Source of the DNA: PNAI01 sp964575715
Lineage (GTDB): Bacteria; Pseudomonadota; Alphaproteobacteria; Rhizobiales; Xanthobacteraceae
Assembly: GCA_964575715.1 (NCBI GenBank)
Contig: CAZNSG010000209.1
Location: 1 to 9,710, forward strand
Length of the DNA stretch: 9,710 bases
Reading direction: 5' to 3'
The notes beneath the pieces are model-generated. The model saw only the letters and a program-made list of their open reading frames with translations, did not search any database and was not told the origin of the DNA. Shown in pieces: positions 1 through 6,653 of this stretch. The position numbers and the translations under genes are program-made. Position 1 is the stretch's first letter. The number at the start of each line of letters is the position of its first letter.

Positions 1-49
1 GCGCATTAAAATTCCAATCTCGGGTAAACCCGAGATCGGTGGGCGACGG
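1..49 (+). repeat. Two-hairpin repeat module, copy A (left part cut by window edge)
   Basis: The second hairpin of the module is visible: arms at 14-24 and 29-39 around a TAAA loop, with one A-C mismatch (16 with 37). The first hairpin would lie left of the window. The linker starting GCGCATT and the tail GGTGGGCGACGG match the copy at 7597-7760 better than copies B and C, so A looks like the older, element-type copy. No protein gene is visible from 1 to 228. Confidence 0.75.
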
Positions 50-54
50 CATCG

Positions 55-119
55 CAAGTCGGCTATAGCCGACTTGCGCACTTGAAATGCCAATCTCGGG
101 TAAACCCGAGATTGGTGGC
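55..119 (+). repeat. Two-hairpin repeat module, copy B
   Basis: A perfect palindrome (55-76, extendable to 53-78; half-sites CAAGTCGGCTA and TAGCCGACTTG) is followed by a 13-nt linker. A second hairpin follows, with perfect 11-bp arms at 90-100 and 105-115 around a TAAA loop. The 65-bp unit recurs at 145-209 with a single substitution (T113 against C203), a 90-bp period. The near identity points to recent duplication. Confidence 0.9.
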
Positions 120-144
120 CGTGCATCCTTCGAGGCTCGCCACC

Positions 145-209
145 CAAGTCGGCTATAGCCGACTTGCGCACTTGAAATGCCAATCTCGGGTAAACCCGAG
201 ATCGGTGGC
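145..209 (+). repeat. Two-hairpin repeat module, copy C, nested in a terminal stem
   Basis: This copy is identical to copy B except for C203. Hairpin 1 is at 145-166. Hairpin 2 has arms 180-190 and 195-205, with one A-C mismatch. The copy is itself enclosed by a perfect 10-bp inverted repeat, GCTCGCCACC at 135-144 with GGTGGCGAGC at 204-213. It therefore occupies the loop of a terminal hairpin equivalent to the simple hairpin at 7728-7744 in the element at 7597-7760. Confidence 0.88.
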
Positions 210-211
210 GA

Positions 212-228
212 GCACCTCAGGATGACGG
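212..228 (+). repeat. Right terminal repeat of palindromic element
   Basis: GCACCTCAGGATGACGG is identical to the right end (7744-7760) of the element between coxA and ctaB. Here it abuts the stop codon of the acetyltransferase gene (229-231) with no spacer. The matching left terminal repeat is not in the window and would lie off its left edge. Confidence 0.85.
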
Positions 229-837
229 TCATTGCTCAGGGCCGTTGGTATAAGATCCCTTATCGACGCGCAGCCGCGCGTAGAGCAGATGATCCTGCCA
301 AGTCCCGTTGATGCACAGATACTCGCGGGCATAGCCTTCGCGCTCAAATCCCACCTTCTCAAGCAACCGGGTCGAAGCCACATTGCTCGGAATGCAGGCC
401 GCCTCCAGCCGATGCAGCCGTAATACGTCGAAAGCCGCGGGCATGAGGGCGCGCAGCGCCGCCGTCATGTAGCCGCAGCGCGCGTAGCGCGCGCCGATCC
501 AGTAGCCGAGACTGCCAGCCTGTGCGACACCGCGGCGAATACTCGCCAGCACAAGTCCGCCGACCAATACATTTTTCTCCTTGCAAAACACGAAGAACGG
601 ATAGGCCTGATCGGTAAGCTGATCTTCGGCATAGCGCCGCATGCGCTGGCGAAAGGCGGCACGGGTCAGATCGTCGCTGGGCCAGGTCGGCTCCCATGGT
701 GTGAGGAAATCACGGCTTGCTTCGCGTAAGCCCGACCAGGCGGCGAAGTCGGTCACTTGCGGGGTGCGCAGGACGACGCCATCGCCGTCGATCGGCGGCA
801 GCGGTTCCGGGGAGCTGGTGGCGCGGAAGAGTGCCAT
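229..837 (-). CDS. GNAT-family N-acetyltransferase, RimJ/RimL-like
   Basis: This predicted cytoplasmic acetyltransferase has 202 residues and should transfer acetyl from acetyl-CoA to an amino group. It looks like the Acetyltransf_3 (RimJ/RimL) branch, whose best-known members acetylate ribosomal protein N-termini; the substrate here cannot be told. The N-terminal beta strand GVVLRTPQVTD (about 20-30) is typical of the branch. The acetyl-CoA binding segment lies near 116-127 (ARYARCGYMTAA), and the closing motif SNVASTRLLEKVGF at about 151-164 is characteristic. The ATG at 837 is preferred over a TTG two codons upstream. No Shine-Dalgarno precedes it; instead a perfect TATAAT sits 8 nt upstream. 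The gene starts 42 nt after the M16 peptidase stop and ends flush against a repeat. Confidence 0.88.
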   Translation of the reverse strand: MALFRATSSPEPLPPIDGDGVVLRTPQVTDFAAWSGLREASRDFLTPWEPTWPSDDLTRAAFRQRMRRYAEDQLTDQAYPFFVFCKEKNVLVGGLVLASIRRGVAQAGSLGYWIGARYARCGYMTAALRALMPAAFDVLRLHRLEAACIPSNVASTRLLEKVGFEREGYAREYLCINGTWQDHLLYARLRVDKGSYTNGPEQ

Positions 838-845
838 GACCAACG

Positions 846-851
846 ATTATA
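846..851 (-). promoter_or_regulatory. Candidate -10 box (TATAAT) for the acetyltransferase gene
   Basis: The minus strand reads TATAATCGTTGGTCATG, a consensus -10 hexamer 8 nt before the ATG. A start site at the usual distance would fall at or next to the start codon and give a leaderless mRNA, which fits the missing Shine-Dalgarno. The -35 region is poor (GTCGTA at 17-bp spacing), so the call is tentative. Confidence 0.35.
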
Positions 852-879
852 CAATGATTTTAGGCCATTACGACGGGTT

Positions 880-2151
880 TCAAGCCGCCTGACCGGCAAG
901 ATTTTCGACGATTGCGACGGCGCTTTCAAGGCCGCTACCCGGTCCAAGCGCGACAATCGCAGGCCGATTGCGGGCAATCAGGGCGCTGCCCGCGGCGCGT
1001 GCGCTCGCGACCGTCACCGCCTCGACCTTGGCGACAACTTCCTCGATCGGAATCGGCCGGCCATAGGCGATCATCTGGCGGGCAAGCTGCTCGGCACGCG
1101 CCCCGGAACTCTCCAGCGCCATCAGCAGTCCGACCTTCATCTGCGTCTTGGCGCGCGCAACCTCGGCCTCGGTGAGATCGGCGGCGGTGGCGCCAATGGC
1201 ATTGACCACGACTCGCATCAACTCATCCAGGTCGGCAGTGTCGGTGCCGGCATAGAGGCCGAACATGCCGGTGTCGGTATAGGGCGCGTGGAAGGCGGAG
1301 ATCGCGTAGCACAAACCGCGCTTCTCGCGCGCTTCCTGGAACAGCCGCGAGGACATGCCGCCGCCCAGCACGCTGGAAAATACTTGTAGGCTGTAAAGAC
1401 TGGGATCGCGTTGCGGCACGCCTTCGAGTGCGAGCGCGATATGCACCTGCTCGAGGTCGCGCCGCTCGATGCGCGCGCCGCCATGAAATCGCGCAGGCCG
1501 CGGCACCGGCGCCGCCGGCCCGTTGAAGCGGCCAAACAATCTATCGACCTCGGCTACGACGGTGTCGTGCTCCACGGCCCCGGTCGCCGCCACCACCATG
1601 TCGGGGCCGCAATAATTGCGCGTGAGATAGGCCCGCAAGTGGTTGCCGTTGAACGACCGCACGGTCTCCGGCGTGCCCAGGATCGAACGGCCGACCGATT
1701 GATTGGGAAATGCGGTCCCCTGCAGGAGTTCGAACACCACATCATCGGGCGTGTCCTCGCAAGCGCCAATCTCTTGCAGTATGACATTCTGCTCGCGCGC
1801 CAGCTCCTCGGGTGCGAAGGCCGGATCGGACAGGATGTCGGCCAGAACATCGAGCGCCAGCGGCACATCGGCCTTGAGCACGCGAGCGAAATAAACGGTG
1901 GTCTCGACGCTGGTCGCCGCGTTGAGATCGCCGCCCACCGCTTCGATCTCTTCGGCAATCTGCCGCGCATTGCGGCGCGCGGTTCCCTTAAACGCCATGT
2001 GTTCGAGCAAGTGCGCGATGCCGTGTTCGTTCGCTTCCTCGTCACGGCTGCCTGAACCTATCCAAACGCCGAGCGAGGCGGTTTGCAGATGCGGCATCCG
2101 GTCGGTGACCACCGACAACCCGGAAGGCAAACGAGTGACATTTACGCTCAT
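880..2151 (-). CDS. M16 family zinc metallopeptidase (mitochondrial processing peptidase-like)
   Basis: This 423-residue protein has the inverted zinc motif HxxEH at H47-E50-H51 (HLLEH). The third zinc ligand candidate is E127, 76 residues after H51, which is the M16B spacing. The C-terminal half carries a glycine-rich loop (GGG at 263-265) and the conserved R269 and Y282 segment (SSRLFQE, REKRGLCY). It is therefore a complete, probably active one-domain-pair peptidase resembling the beta subunit of mitochondrial processing peptidase. Its natural substrate is unknown, and no signal peptide is seen. The ATG at 2151 is chosen because it overlaps the thrC stop as ATGA and has an AGGGAG Shine-Dalgarno 9 nt upstream. 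This arrangement suggests translational coupling. Confidence 0.93.
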   Translation of the reverse strand: MSVNVTRLPSGLSVVTDRMPHLQTASLGVWIGSGSRDEEANEHGIAHLLEHMAFKGTARRNARQIAEEIEAVGGDLNAATSVETTVYFARVLKADVPLALDVLADILSDPAFAPEELAREQNVILQEIGACEDTPDDVVFELLQGTAFPNQSVGRSILGTPETVRSFNGNHLRAYLTRNYCGPDMVVAATGAVEHDTVVAEVDRLFGRFNGPAAPVPRPARFHGGARIERRDLEQVHIALALEGVPQRDPSLYSLQVFSSVLGGGMSSRLFQEAREKRGLCYAISAFHAPYTDTGMFGLYAGTDTADLDELMRVVVNAIGATAADLTEAEVARAKTQMKVGLLMALESSGARAEQLARQMIAYGRPIPIEEVVAKVEAVTVASARAAGSALIARNRPAIVALGPGSGLESAVAIVENLAGQAA

Positions 2152-3572
2152 GCGGCGGCTCCCTGCGCGGCCCGGCTTGCCGTCAAAATGAAACGCTCGA
2201 CCGCTGCCTGATCGGCCGGCATCGCTTTTACCCGTTCCCGCCTGGCGGGCAGATCGGCAAGCCATTCGGGCAAGGCTGGCCGCACCCCGCATGCCGCCTC
2301 AACCGCATCGGGAAATTTCGCCGGGTGCGCGGTGCCAAGCACGATCATCGGCATGGCCGGATCGCGAACTTCCTTCTCGGCCACCGCGACGCCGACCGCG
2401 GTATGCGGATCGATGAGGCGGCCGGTCTCACGCAGCACGGTTCGCATAGTCGCCGCGGTTTCGCCCTCATCGGCGCGCGCCGCCGAAAACAGCGCGCGGA
2501 TTTCGCTAAGCGCCCCGCTCGACACCGAGAAGCGCCGCGACTGGGCGAGCGAATTCATCAGCGCGCGCACCGCCTTGGCATCGCGGCCATAGGCGTCGAA
2601 CAAAAGCCGCTCGAAATTCGACGACACTTGAATATCCATGGACGGCGAGGACGTCGGCACGACTTCGCGCGGCTCGTACAAGCCGGTCGCCAGCGTGCGC
2701 ACCAGAATATCGTTGATATTTGTCGCCACCACCAGCCGGTCGATCGGCAGCCCCATGCGCGCGGCGACATAGCCCGCGAACACATCGCCGAAATTGCCGG
2801 TCGGCACAGTGAAGGCAATCTTGCGATGCGGCGCACCGAGCGTAGTCGCGGCGGTGAAATAGTAAACTACCTGCGCCACAATGCGCCCCCAGTTGATGGA
2901 ATTGACGCCCGAGAGCCGCACGCGGTCGCGGAAGACATGATGATTGAACATGCCCTTCACAATCGCCTGGCAATCGTCGAACGTGCCTTCGATCGCGAGC
3001 GCATGGATGTTTTCATCCTGCGCGGTCGTCATCATGCGCCGCTGCACCTCGGATATGCGCCCGGCGGGGAACAGAGCAAACAGATCGGTACGCGCGCGGC
3101 CACGGAATGCCTCGACCGCCGCGCCGCCGGTGTCGCCGGAAGTCGCCACCACCACCGTGCTGCGCTCGCCGCGCGCGGAGAGCGCGTGATCCATCAGCCG
3201 GGCGAGTAGTTGCATCGCCACATCCTTGAAAGCCAGCGTCGGTCCGTGAAACAATTCCAGCATGAAATTGCTCGGCCCCAGCTGGACGATCGGCACGATG
3301 GCGGGATGGCGGAAGCTGTCATAGGCCTCGCGCACCATGCGCGAGAGGTCGCTCAACGAGATCGCTTCTCCGACAAACAGGCGAATGATCTCGACCGCGA
3401 CTTCGGCATAGGGCCTGCCGGCAAATTCGCCGATCTCCGCCGGCGTAAGCCGCGGCCAGTTCTCCGGCACATAGAGACCGCCGTCGCGGGCGAGCCCTGC
3501 GAGCGTAACTTCGACAAAATCGAGCGGCGGAGCTTCGCCGTGGGTTGAAACGTAGCGCACAGGCTTACCCAT
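2148..3572 (-). CDS. thrC: Threonine synthase
   Basis: This PLP enzyme converts O-phosphohomoserine to threonine and phosphate, the last step of threonine synthesis, in the cytoplasm. The 474-residue protein shows the N-terminal signature RYVSTHGEAPPL, the PLP-binding lysine at about K116 in GPTLAFKD, the phosphate/PLP loop TSGDTGG (144-150) and the downstream GNFGDVFAGY motif. The length fits the long (fungal and Gram-negative) threonine synthase class. The start is uncertain. I use the ATG at 3572, but none of the candidates has a clear Shine-Dalgarno: the others are GTG at 3605 (11 codons longer) and GTG at 3560, which would begin directly at RYVSTHG. The gene is coupled to the M16 peptidase by an ATGA overlap. 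A 157-bp gap separates it from SURF1, so it may have its own promoter, though I see no convincing one. Confidence 0.96.
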   Translation of the reverse strand: MGKPVRYVSTHGEAPPLDFVEVTLAGLARDGGLYVPENWPRLTPAEIGEFAGRPYAEVAVEIIRLFVGEAISLSDLSRMVREAYDSFRHPAIVPIVQLGPSNFMLELFHGPTLAFKDVAMQLLARLMDHALSARGERSTVVVATSGDTGGAAVEAFRGRARTDLFALFPAGRISEVQRRMMTTAQDENIHALAIEGTFDDCQAIVKGMFNHHVFRDRVRLSGVNSINWGRIVAQVVYYFTAATTLGAPHRKIAFTVPTGNFGDVFAGYVAARMGLPIDRLVVATNINDILVRTLATGLYEPREVVPTSSPSMDIQVSSNFERLLFDAYGRDAKAVRALMNSLAQSRRFSVSSGALSEIRALFSAARADEGETAATMRTVLRETGRLIDPHTAVGVAVAEKEVRDPAMPMIVLGTAHPAKFPDAVEAACGVRPALPEWLADLPARRERVKAMPADQAAVERFILTASRAAQGAAA

Positions 3573-3729
3573 TGGCCGGGGTGGAATTTCCAACCGCGAT
3601 AACACAACAACTTATTGAATCTAAAGAACTTCTTCATCATCTCGAAGCGCGTTGATTCCTCCCACCTTAGACGGCGTGATCTACCCAGACAAGGAATGGT
3701 GAGACGGACGGCGGGCGGCGGGCGCGACG

Positions 3730-4500
3730 TTAACGTTTGATCGCCGCCGCACGCCACCAGTTGCGCACCCAAATCGAGAATATGACCGCGAGCACCGCCG
3801 CAAGCCCGTACCAGGTGAGCGCGTATTGCAAGTGATCGTTGCGCAATCGAACATTGAGCGTACCCGGCTGTGGCAGACCGCCAGGAGGCACTGGCGCCTC
3901 CTGATCGATGTAATACGGGGCCATCTCGCCCAATCCTTTTCCGCCTAAGCCTTTGGCGGCAGCCATGGCACGATGGTCGCGCACGAACCACAGATTTCGT
4001 TGCGGATCGTCATGAGGCGTGAACCATCCGCGCGGCTCGGACCAGCGCATCGCCCCGACGATTTCGAACTCATTTAAAAACTGCCCCTCGGCGCGCGTAT
4101 GGCTAGCCAGTCTATCTTGCGGAATGTACCCACGGTTGACGATGATCAGTCCACCGTCGGGCAATCTTGCGGGCGTGAAAACCCAATAGCCTTGCCCCGA
4201 AATGTCTGGGCGCAATGCCGAACCCACGGTGTAGACGAACGCCTCCAGCGAATGGAGGAACTCCGCGCGAAAGCTGACGCGTCGGAATTCATCGTTCTCG
4301 GGATTAAGCTCCCTCCAGAGCTCGCGCACGGGCAACGCCACCGGCCCAGCCGCCGCTCGTCGCGTCAACGTCTCAATCAAGGATTCCTTCCAGGCCTTGC
4401 GCTCCATCTGCCAGGTGCCGAGTACAATCAGAGCTGCAAACCCCGCGAGCGCGGCAAGCGCCGGCAAGACCAGACCCCGGCGCATCGCGCGCGCACTCAC
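3730..4500 (-). CDS. SURF1-family cytochrome oxidase assembly protein
   Basis: SURF1 proteins are inner-membrane factors that help insert heme a into subunit I of aa3 oxidases. The 256-residue product has the family layout: a first membrane helix (about 9-27) ending in GTWQ (28-31), a periplasmic domain with RRVSF and VNRGYIPQ, and NDHLQYALTWYGLA (about 221-234) leading into the second helix. Two starts are possible. The GTG at 4500 overlaps the DUF983 stop as GTGA and is preferred for that coupling; the ATG at 4485 lies five codons inside. Neither has a strong Shine-Dalgarno. The position directly after the cox structural and cofactor genes fits an assembly role. Confidence 0.93.
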   Translation of the reverse strand: MSARAMRRGLVLPALAALAGFAALIVLGTWQMERKAWKESLIETLTRRAAAGPVALPVRELWRELNPENDEFRRVSFRAEFLHSLEAFVYTVGSALRPDISGQGYWVFTPARLPDGGLIIVNRGYIPQDRLASHTRAEGQFLNEFEIVGAMRWSEPRGWFTPHDDPQRNLWFVRDHRAMAAAKGLGGKGLGEMAPYYIDQEAPVPPGGLPQPGTLNVRLRNDHLQYALTWYGLAAVLAVIFSIWVRNWWRAAAIKR

Positions 4501-4880
4501 ACCGGGTCTCGATCGGGCCGGCCTTCGGCGGCCTTGTGGTAATATTGCAGCGCGATCATCAGACCCTTGACCGGCCGCAAAGGCGCGAGCGTCGTGAGCA
4601 GAATGAGCGGCCCCCATAACAGCGCATGCAGCCAGTATGGCGGCTGATACATCACTTCGACCAGCAATGCCGCGAACACCACTACAAAGCCTGCAAATAA
4701 TATGACGAACACCGCCGGCCCATCGCCGGAATCGGCAAAGCCATAGTCAAGTCCGCAACTCTCGCAAGACGGCCGCAATGTGAGAAAGCCCGCGAACAGC
4801 CTTCCCTTGCCGCAACGCGGGCAGCGGCATGCAAGCCCGCTCAAAAACGGTGAAACCGGAGGATGGATTGTCTCACTCAT
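4497..4880 (-). CDS. DUF983 family zinc-ribbon membrane protein
   Basis: This 127-residue protein has two CxxC pairs, CPRC at 20-23 and CESC at 39-42, predicted to bind zinc. Two hydrophobic helices follow (about 57-80 and 88-110). This is the layout of the DUF983 family, whose biochemical role is not established as far as I know. Its place between coxC and SURF1 suggests a part in oxidase biogenesis, but that is inference. The ATG at 4880 is chosen over an upstream in-frame ATG (4931) because AGAAGAGG lies immediately before it and because the upstream extension would cross the hairpin after coxC. It shares a 4-nt GTGA overlap with the SURF1 start. Confidence 0.88.
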   Translation of the reverse strand: MSETIHPPVSPFLSGLACRCPRCGKGRLFAGFLTLRPSCESCGLDYGFADSGDGPAVFVILFAGFVVVFAALLVEVMYQPPYWLHALLWGPLILLTTLAPLRPVKGLMIALQYYHKAAEGRPDRDPV

Positions 4881-4895
4881 GGCCTCTTCTAACGC

Positions 4896-4921
4896 AAAAG
4901 GGGCAGCGTTGCGCTGCCCCT
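4896..4921 (-). terminator. Terminator-like hairpin after coxC
   Basis: On the minus strand a perfect 10-bp GC-rich stem (AGGGGCAGCG, loop CAA, CGCTGCCCCT) is followed by TTT, giving a run of four T counting the last stem base. It lies 22 nt after the coxC stop and 15 nt before the DUF983 start. The short T run suggests partial termination or mRNA 3'-end protection of the cox transcript rather than complete stop, since DUF983 and SURF1 follow closely. Confidence 0.6.
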
Positions 4922-4943
4922 GTCGCATCAATAACTCGCTATT

Positions 4944-5816
4944 TCAGTGCGCGCCGGCCGCCGCGTAATTGCCCGCGCCCCAGACATAGATGCAGGCGAA
5001 CAGGAACAGCCACACCACGTCGACGAAATGCCAGTACCAGGCTGCGAACTCGAAGCCGATATGCTGCTCCGGCTTGAAATGACCGGCATAGGCGCGGATC
5101 AGGCATACAATCAGAAATATCGTGCCGATGATCACATGTGCGCCGTGAAATCCGGTCGCCATGAAAAATGCCGCGCCGTAGATATGCCCCGAATAGGTGA
5201 AGGCGGCGTGGCCATATTCGTAGGCCTGCACCGCGGTGAAGGTGCCGCCCAGCAGGATCGTCAGCCACAGGCCGTAGATCAGGCCCTTGCGATTGTTTTC
5301 CAGCAACGCGTGGTGCGCCCAGGTCACCGTGGTGCCCGAGGTGAGCAGAATGAGCGTATTGAGCAGCGGCAGATGCCAGGGATCGAACGTGCTCCGAAAC
5401 GCACCGTTGGGCGAGGGCACCGGCGGCCACACGCCGCCGATCAGCTCATGACGCGTGAACTGGATCATGTCTTCCGGGAACAGCGCGGTGTTGAAGTAGC
5501 CCCAGAACCAGGCCACGAAGAACATCACCTCGGACGCGATGAACAGGATCATGCCGTAGCGATGCGAGATCTGCACCACGCGGGTGTGATGCCCCTCGTA
5601 CTGCGCCTCGCGCACCACGTCGCGCCACCAGCCGATCATGGTATAGGCCATTCCAATCACGCCGAGCCCGAAGATAAGCGGCGCGGCGGAGAACATGTGG
5701 CGCATCCAGGTGATCGCGCCGATCGCCAGCAGAAACGCCGAAACCGCGCCGACCGCCGGCCACGGGCTCGGATCGACCAGGTGATAGTCGTGTTGTACCT
5801 GCTTGGCCTCAGCCAT
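4944..5816 (-). CDS. coxC: Cytochrome c oxidase subunit III
   Basis: This integral membrane subunit of the aa3 oxidase stabilises subunit I and supports proton uptake. The 290-residue protein has about seven hydrophobic helices. It contains the family signature HHTRVVQISHRYGMILFI then SEVMFFVAWFWGYF (conserved glutamate E96), and the C-terminal WYWHFVDVVWLFLF segment. The length is slightly above the usual 260-275 because of the loop around 112-145, which bacterial subunits share. The ATG at 5816 is preceded by GGAG with 9-nt spacing. The gene is 55 nt downstream of ctaG and is followed by a terminator-like hairpin. Also known as ctaE. Confidence 0.97.
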   Translation of the reverse strand: MAEAKQVQHDYHLVDPSPWPAVGAVSAFLLAIGAITWMRHMFSAAPLIFGLGVIGMAYTMIGWWRDVVREAQYEGHHTRVVQISHRYGMILFIASEVMFFVAWFWGYFNTALFPEDMIQFTRHELIGGVWPPVPSPNGAFRSTFDPWHLPLLNTLILLTSGTTVTWAHHALLENNRKGLIYGLWLTILLGGTFTAVQAYEYGHAAFTYSGHIYGAAFFMATGFHGAHVIIGTIFLIVCLIRAYAGHFKPEQHIGFEFAAWYWHFVDVVWLFLFACIYVWGAGNYAAAGAH

Positions 5817-5871
5817 CGCTCGATTCTCCGTTGCTCACTTCGAAGCGCGCGCCGGCGCCCATTTCCTAATC

Positions 5872-6480
5872 TTAGATTTTTCCCGGCTGGCGCGACGGCG
5901 CACTCTGCGCTACCGGCTGCTGTGGTTCGCGTTGCGCATAGAAGCTGTAGGAAAGCGTGATCGTGTTGACGTCCGCGCCGTCGGGATCCGTCGCCAATTC
6001 CGGATCGACGTAGAACACCACGGCCATCTCCCGTGTCTCGCCCGCCTGCAAGCTCTGATCGGTGAAGCAGAAGCAGTTGATCTTCCGGAAATGCGCACCG
6101 AGGTTGAGCGGAGTCACGTTATAGGCCGCAACGCCGGTGGTCTCGCGCGTTGATTCACTGGCGATGGTGTAGTTCACGGTCACGACCTCGCCCAGCCTGA
6201 CCTCGATCGAGGTGCGCTCGGGCGCGAATTTCCATGGCAAGCCGCCGACATTGGCGTCAAAGCGCACAATGATCTTGCGGTCGAGCACGGAATCCGGCGC
6301 CGATCGCGCGACCTGCGTGGTGCCGTTAAAGCCGGTCGCACGGCAGAACCAGTCGTAGAGCGGCACCGCGGCATAGGACATGCCGGCCATCGCCGCGACC
6401 AGCACGCCGCACGCCATGGCAACCAGGCGGTCGCGTTTGCGTGCGGAAGAAGCGGACGGGCTGGTCATCTTGTTTGCCAT
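5872..6480 (-). CDS. ctaG: Cytochrome c oxidase assembly protein CtaG (Cox11-type copper chaperone)
   Basis: Cox11-type CtaG delivers copper to the CuB site of subunit I. The 202-residue protein has one N-terminal membrane helix (about 19-39), then VPLYDWFCRATGFNGTTQ containing the conserved C46. The periplasmic domain carries the copper-binding CFCF motif at 136-139. All three conserved cysteines of the family are present. The first ATG (6480) starts 4 nt after the coxF stop; a second ATG at codon 5 is an alternative. The Shine-Dalgarno is weak, so translation is probably coupled to coxF. This is the Cox11 family, not the unrelated Bacillus caa3 CtaG. Confidence 0.96.
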   Translation of the reverse strand: MANKMTSPSASSARKRDRLVAMACGVLVAAMAGMSYAAVPLYDWFCRATGFNGTTQVARSAPDSVLDRKIIVRFDANVGGLPWKFAPERTSIEVRLGEVVTVNYTIASESTRETTGVAAYNVTPLNLGAHFRKINCFCFTDQSLQAGETREMAVVFYVDPELATDPDGADVNTITLSYSFYAQREPQQPVAQSAPSRQPGKI

Positions 6481-6484
6481 ATCT

Positions 6485-6646
6485 TCATAGCGGGCGGTTC
6501 AGCACACCCGGCCCAAGCTTGACCATGGTCACGACATAGAACAGCAGCACAAGTGCGCCGAGCGCGAGCGCAATCGCGATCGAGCGCGCATTTCTGCGCC
6601 GCTTCTGCTCGTCCGTCAGCACAATGCCGTTTTCCTGCTCGCTCAT
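6485..6646 (-). CDS. coxF: CoxF-like small single-span membrane protein
   Basis: This 53-codon gene has a charged N-terminus (MSEQENGIVLTDEQKRRRNA), one hydrophobic helix (about 22-41) and the tail KLGPGVLNRPL. Small genes with this tail sit between ctaB and ctaG in many alphaproteobacterial cox operons under the name coxF; the identification is from memory of that family. The function is not established, though the position suggests oxidase assembly. A GAGG Shine-Dalgarno 6 nt before the ATG overlaps the ctaB stop region. The gap to ctaB is 7 nt and to ctaG 4 nt, so it is firmly embedded in the operon. Confidence 0.85.
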   Translation of the reverse strand: MSEQENGIVLTDEQKRRRNARSIAIALALGALVLLFYVVTMVKLGPGVLNRPL

Positions 6647-6653
6647 GACTGCC

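Noticed and set aside
1..228. CRISPR array
   Set aside because: The repeated units are 65 bp, internally palindromic and separated by 25 bp that belongs to the outer repeat. There are no regularly spaced unique spacers and no cas genes.
1..228. Intrinsic terminator for the acetyltransferase gene
   Set aside because: The hairpins are strong, but none is followed by a T run on the minus strand, so a rho-independent terminator cannot be claimed.
153..383. 76-codon minus-strand frame entering the repeat cluster
   Set aside because: Its C-terminal part (ATDLGFTRDWHFKCASRL) is repeat sequence, and the rest is an out-of-frame reading of the acetyltransferase gene.
757..2055. Plus-strand frames of about 210 codons opposite the M16 peptidase
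   Set aside because: They are Arg/His-rich shadows of a gene with intact catalytic motifs on the other strand.
3353..3991. 212-codon minus-strand frame spanning the SURF1-thrC gap
   Set aside because: It overlaps both real genes out of frame, lacks a positioned ribosome binding site and shows no recognisable domain.
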